Positions 9,284-12,153 of a DNA stretch of 12,153 nucleotides are shown piece by piece. The stretch is from Basidiobolus heterosporus B8920 (lineage: Eukaryota; Basidiobolomycota; Basidiobolomycetes; Basidiobolales; Basidiobolaceae), in NCBI GenBank assembly GCA_000697455.1, contig JNET01034853.1:1-12153 (forward strand), in the 5' to 3' direction. The notes under the pieces are model-generated. The model made no database searches, had not been told where the DNA came from, and was given only the letters and a program-made list of their open reading frames with translations. Made by a program: the position numbers and the translations under genes. Every line of letters begins with the position of its first letter. Position 1 is the first letter of the stretch.

Positions 9284-9942
9284 TTAAAATTGTTCCAAAG
9301 TCATTTGTTTAGCGATGTCGGTAATCTCAACAAATTTACGGAACTCGTCAAAACTGATCCGACCATCACCATCTTGATCCGCTTCCATGATGGTTTTGTC
9401 AACAATTTGCTGTAGCTGGGTGTCTTTGAGATTGTTACCAACCATCATCTTCAACACCAAATAAAGCTCGCCGTTAGAGATGTACCCGTCACGATCCATA
9501 TCATATACCTTGAAAGCATCTAAAGGGGGAAATTAAGGAGACGGTTAGATCGTATGGGTTTTAGGTTGCTATGTTGAATAAACGCTTACATAGCAATTTC
9601 TCCGATTTATTCCCTTTGGCGCTGAAAATACTCAAACCGCTGATGAATTCCTCAAAGTCAACATCACCACCACCATCTTCGTCGAGAATGGCGATCATAC
9701 GATGAGCTAAAGGATTGGTGGCAATCTGTGGGATGGCCAAGAACTCATCCTTATCAATTGAACCACTTCCGTCTTTATCTAACTTTTGAAAGCGTTTATA
9801 TAGTCGTTGAATCTCTTCGGCTGTGACTGGAAGGGAAAGATGGGTAGTATTAGGTACTCTGTCTTTTAGGGAAAGGGGGTGATCACTTACAGTTTGAGGA
9901 ATTCACCATGCTATCGAGCTGAGCAGATTGATTATTACCCAT
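9284..9942 (-). CDS. CNB1: Calcineurin regulatory subunit B
   Basis: Calcineurin B is the Ca2+-binding regulatory subunit of the calcineurin phosphatase. Three coding exons (9942-9891, 9826-9590, 9519-9284) give 174 aa, against 175 in yeast. The product starts MGNNQS, an N-myristoylation sequence, and the start sits in a CCATGG context. Four complete EF-hand loops are present, each with acidic first and twelfth residues and Gly at position 6: 34-45 (DKDGSG), 66-77 (DEDGGG), 103-114 (DMDRDG) and 144-155 (DQDGDG). The strongly conserved MMVGNNLKD and [12 protein letters not shown] blocks lie between loops 3 and 4. Introns are 64 and 70 nt with GTAAGT and GTAAGC donors. The gene is divergent from the Tim17-family gene, and a probable extra intron lies in its 5' UTR. 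Confidence 0.97.
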
Positions 9943-10342
9943 GGTTGATTAATTGGAGGCAAGTTTCCGATAGTAAACCCTCTAAATAAGTTAGTAAATC
10001 TTGGGACTTAGTTCCTTTAAGAGCAGAAGAACCAAATGGTTTAAAAATAGAATCAGTGGGTTGATACCTACAAAAAGTAGACTAATGCTTTGGTTGGTGA
10101 TTTCGTCGTCGAAGCAATAAGTGATGCACTTGGTGATGCCCAATGATTTAGTCCCTATTTTAAATAAACCTCAGAAACCTGGAGATTACTGAAATTAGCA
10201 CATTTGGAGGATTAATTGAAACTCTGAACTTGTCTTAAAATAATGGGAAATTTTCCATGTCATTGAAATTCCCACCCGCATTGGAAATGTTTTTAAACTT
10301 GATAAAAAATTCGTCACTTTTGTAGTGCTTTCTCTGAGCAAA
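9943..10342. promoter_or_regulatory. Divergent promoter region of CNB1 and the Tim17-family gene
   Basis: The start codons of two oppositely transcribed genes are 400 bp apart, so both promoters lie here. CCAAT-type boxes occur at 10140-10144 (CCAAT) and, as ATTGG, at 9952-9956 and 10280-10284. AT-rich stretches (around 10300-10312) could serve as core promoter of the plus-strand gene. A candidate CNB1 5'UTR intron occupies 9982-10067. No ORF of note is present. Confidence 0.5.
9982..10067 (-). other. Candidate 5'UTR intron of CNB1
   Basis: On the minus strand, a donor GTATCA preceded by TAG (10067) pairs with an acceptor ATTTAG ending at 9982. An ideal ACTAAC branch-site match lies about 10 nt before the acceptor. 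The 86-nt length is within the window's intron range, and it ends 40 nt before the CNB1 ATG. Only splice signals support it. Confidence 0.4.
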
Positions 10343-11303
10343 ATGTCAACAAACTTGTGGAATGATTCAGCAGCAAGAAACAGAGTACTAGCGAATGCCG
10401 CATTAACAGGTACTGAATTCGTTTCTACTCTATATGTAAAGCCATGAACATACGATACGTTTTCGTTTAAGGCTTAATTATACGACCTACTGAATCCACG
10501 AAGGAGATCTTGCCTAACTATTTATTATATTCCTTCTACGCTATACAAACAGCTGTTGGTGGGTCCTTGTTGGGAGCAACTGCTGCTATTATTACCAGGA
10601 AACCCGTGAAATCGTGGGCTTTCAACACTGGTGCAAACTTTGGAATATTTGGATTGACCTTCTTTTGTAAGTTTCTTTTGTGTATACTCCTGGCAAAACA
10701 TGACCACTCAACAATGCTTCACTGTAGCTCTCCGTCATTCTTTGATAACTATCCAACGGGAAAAAAATGTTCCACTAGACTTGAAAGATGGTGTGACTCG
10801 TGACGTGGATGAATTGTACAGTAGCATCCTTGCTGGCGCAGCAGCTGGAGGAGTATTTGCTGCTATGACCCGTTAGTGTTGATTAAACTGAATCCATATT
10901 TATATGCGTATAATCATTAAATTCTAGTGTATGTAATATAGGTGGGCAAAGCGCTATGCTCTCGGGGGCCACGACATTTGGCCTACTTTGTGGTGTAGGC
11001 CAATTTGCCTACACAAAAGTGTATCGTTATCGCCAACAACTCATTCTTGAAGCACGCAATACCACACCAGCAGATAAGGCTAAGGAGCAGACTATCGTAG
11101 AAGAGAAGCCGTTCATGGAACGGGTCATGGATTATCTCACCGAGGTTGAATGGTCTCCCCTGAAGAAGCTCACGAATGACGAATATCGGGAGATATTGAA
11201 AGAAAAGCTTATTGTCCTCGACACCGAACTTGCAGACTTGGATCGAATGATTGCTGAATCTGAAGCTAAGTCTCAGGAAATCCTGGGCAATACATCAGTT
11301 TAA
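10343..11303 (+). CDS. Tim17/Tim22/Tim23/Pmp24-family membrane protein with C-terminal helical tail
   Basis: Four exons (10343-10409, 10472-10666, 10728-10871, 10942-11303) join in frame to give 255 aa; introns are 62, 61 and 70 nt. Four Gly/Ala-rich hydrophobic segments lie at about 39-62, 72-94, 117-135 and 140-160. They hold small-residue motifs typical of this family: GGSLLGA, TGANFGIFG, AGAAAGG and SGATTFGLLCGVG. A charged loop with KNVPLDLKDGVTRD separates segments 2 and 3. After residue 165 a hydrophilic tail of ~90 residues contains EVEWSPLKKLTNDEY and a likely coiled coil (about 205-248). The protein is probably in a mitochondrial inner membrane, but it lacks features that would let me name it Tim17, Tim22 or Tim23. 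A complex I assembly or accessory factor (TIMMDC1 or B14.7 type) or a fungus-specific family is possible. Confidence 0.75.
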
Positions 11304-11312
11304 TTTTGCCAG

Positions 11313-11340
11313 TCAATCAATCAATCAATCATTCATTCAT
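11313..11340 (+). repeat. Tetranucleotide microsatellite (TCAA)4(TCAT)3
   Basis: Seven perfect 4-bp steps, four TCAA then three TCAT, begin 9 nt after the stop of the Tim17-family gene and lie in its 3' UTR. The second motif differs from the first by one base. Confidence 0.9.
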
Positions 11341-11371
11341 ATATCACCTCATATTCTTCATCGCTCAAAAC

Positions 11372-11377
11372 AATAAA
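11372..11377 (+). terminator. Poly(A) signal AATAAA for the Tim17-family gene
   Basis: A canonical AATAAA lies about 70 nt after the TAA at 11301-11303. About 160 bp then separate it from the ATG of the PPR gene, which must also hold that gene's promoter. Confidence 0.6.
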
Positions 11378-11536
11378 TCATAGCGCCATTTTGTTGTACT
11401 TTTCCTGAACTGTATTGGCCGATAAAAGTTCATGTTACGGAAATAGAAACATAATATATCTGGTGAATTCCGTGGTGTGCAAAATTCTATTGAAAGAAGA
11501 TTTACTCGTTGACTGTCAGGTTCGACTCTCACTCTT

Positions 11537-12153
11537 ATGTTTCATTCAACCTGTAGACTGGTGTTTAAAACGAATTGGAGAGGTTCTCCTCATACCTTAC
11601 AATTGACCCGAGCACTGACTGTTTCCTCGGCTAGTCTCGGAAAACGTAGTCTCCCAAGAGAGGTGAAAACGAAAGGAATAACCGTACCGAAGGATGCTTA
11701 TCTCATGTCGGAGAAAATCAAGAAGCTTGCAAGTAATGATAAGCTAAGCGACGCTATTGCTTTGGTAATGAATTCCCCCTTAAGAGCCCAATCCACTGTC
11801 GTATGGAATCACCTCATTGATGAATGCGGTAAAAAACAAATGGTTGGAAAGGCATTTAAACTTTTCCAAGAGGTAAATCCTACAAAACGCTTTGATAACT
11901 TAGCCTTATCTGTTTACTGAGTCAGATTTGATATTTTAGATGAAGCGTCGCGGTCATTTACCTAACGAAAAAACCTTTACTCTGTTGATTAATGCGTGTG
12001 CCAACTCCACTTCTGTCTCCCCTACAGCATTACAAAAAGCACTCGAGCTGTACAACAAAATGGTTCAATCCGATGCTCCTCCTTCTCTGGTTCATACTAA
12101 TACGCTGATAAAGGCTTGTTCCAGAGCAGGTGACATGAAGACCCTTGCTGATT
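11537..12153 (+). CDS. Pentatricopeptide-repeat (PPR) protein, probably mitochondrial (5' part)
   Basis: PPR proteins bind organellar RNA and act in its processing, stability or translation. Exon 1 (11537-11872) and the start of exon 2 (from 11940) join in phase 0 across a 67-nt intron (GTAAAT...TTTAG) and run off the right edge; 183 full codons are visible. The first ~45 residues are rich in Arg, Ser, Thr and Leu and contain one acidic residue near the end, a typical mitochondrial presequence. The first PPR unit spans about 88-120 (VVWNHLIDECGKK...KAFKLFQ | MKRRGHLP), so the intron cuts through a repeat. Further units follow (TFTLLINAC, then HTNTLIKACSRAG), with a longer insertion between them. 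An in-frame TGA at 11510-11512 shows that the ATG at 11537 is the first available. The target RNA cannot be inferred. Confidence 0.88.

Noticed and set aside
10510-10803. Single-exon gene starting at 10510
   Set aside because: The frame reads through a clear GTAAGT donor at 10667; the spliced model gives a better family match and a proper N-terminus from 10343.
11518-11535. B-box-like GGTTCGACTCT upstream of the PPR gene
   Set aside because: The flanking bases do not pair as a T-arm stem and no A box or acceptor stem lies upstream; it also overlaps the PPR 5' leader.
1-12153. Mobile elements, gene-cluster or defence-system signatures
   Set aside because: I saw no transposase, reverse transcriptase, terminal repeats, CRISPR-like spacing or biosynthetic core enzymes; nearly all coding capacity is taken by conserved eukaryotic genes.

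Overview
The window reads as a compact fungal chromosome segment. The genes carry many short GT-AG introns (27 assigned, mostly 54-70 nt, often with a CTAAC-like branch site), short intergenic spacers (about 230-400 bp) and AATAAA-type poly(A) signals. The protein set (Lst8, Ppt1/PP5, Sec62, calcineurin B, a FHIP/FAM160 protein, a mitochondrial PPR protein) is typical of fungi. An intact FHIP gene and the high intron density argue against budding or fission yeast. A filamentous, possibly early-diverging fungus is my best guess, but the sequence does not prove the phylum.

Layout. Positions 3-146 (+) hold the 3' end of a gene encoding an Ala/Lys/Gln-rich heptad-repeat protein. Five minus-strand genes follow: a FHIP2/FAM160B-like subunit of the FTS-Hook-FHIP dynein-adaptor complex (425-3233), LST8 (3574-5135, 10 exons), protein phosphatase 5 / PPT1 (5459-7549, 11 exons), SEC62 (7838-8891, 2 exons) and calcineurin regulatory subunit B / CNB1 (9284-9942, 3 coding exons). 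A 400-bp divergent spacer leads to two plus-strand genes: a Tim17/22/23/Pmp24-family membrane protein (10343-11303, 4 exons) and a PPR protein (11537 to beyond the right edge).

The intron-containing genes were assembled by hand from splice signals. Six of the seven multi-exon models begin with ATG, end at a stop and stay in frame throughout; the seventh, PPR, runs off the right edge. Several models place every family-defining residue where expected, for example all six PP5 metal ligands and all four EF-hand loops of CNB1.

These are mostly conserved housekeeping and signalling genes: TOR complex, Hsp90-linked phosphatase, ER translocon, calcineurin, endosome transport and mitochondrial functions. 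They share no pathway that would explain their adjacency. I see no mobile element, CRISPR array, tRNA or rRNA gene, secondary-metabolite cluster or other novel system. The points most worth a second look are the heptad-repeat protein at the left edge, the orphan Tim17-family protein, the acidic C-terminal extension of Sec62, a probable 5'UTR intron of CNB1 and a two-acceptor intron in the FHIP gene.
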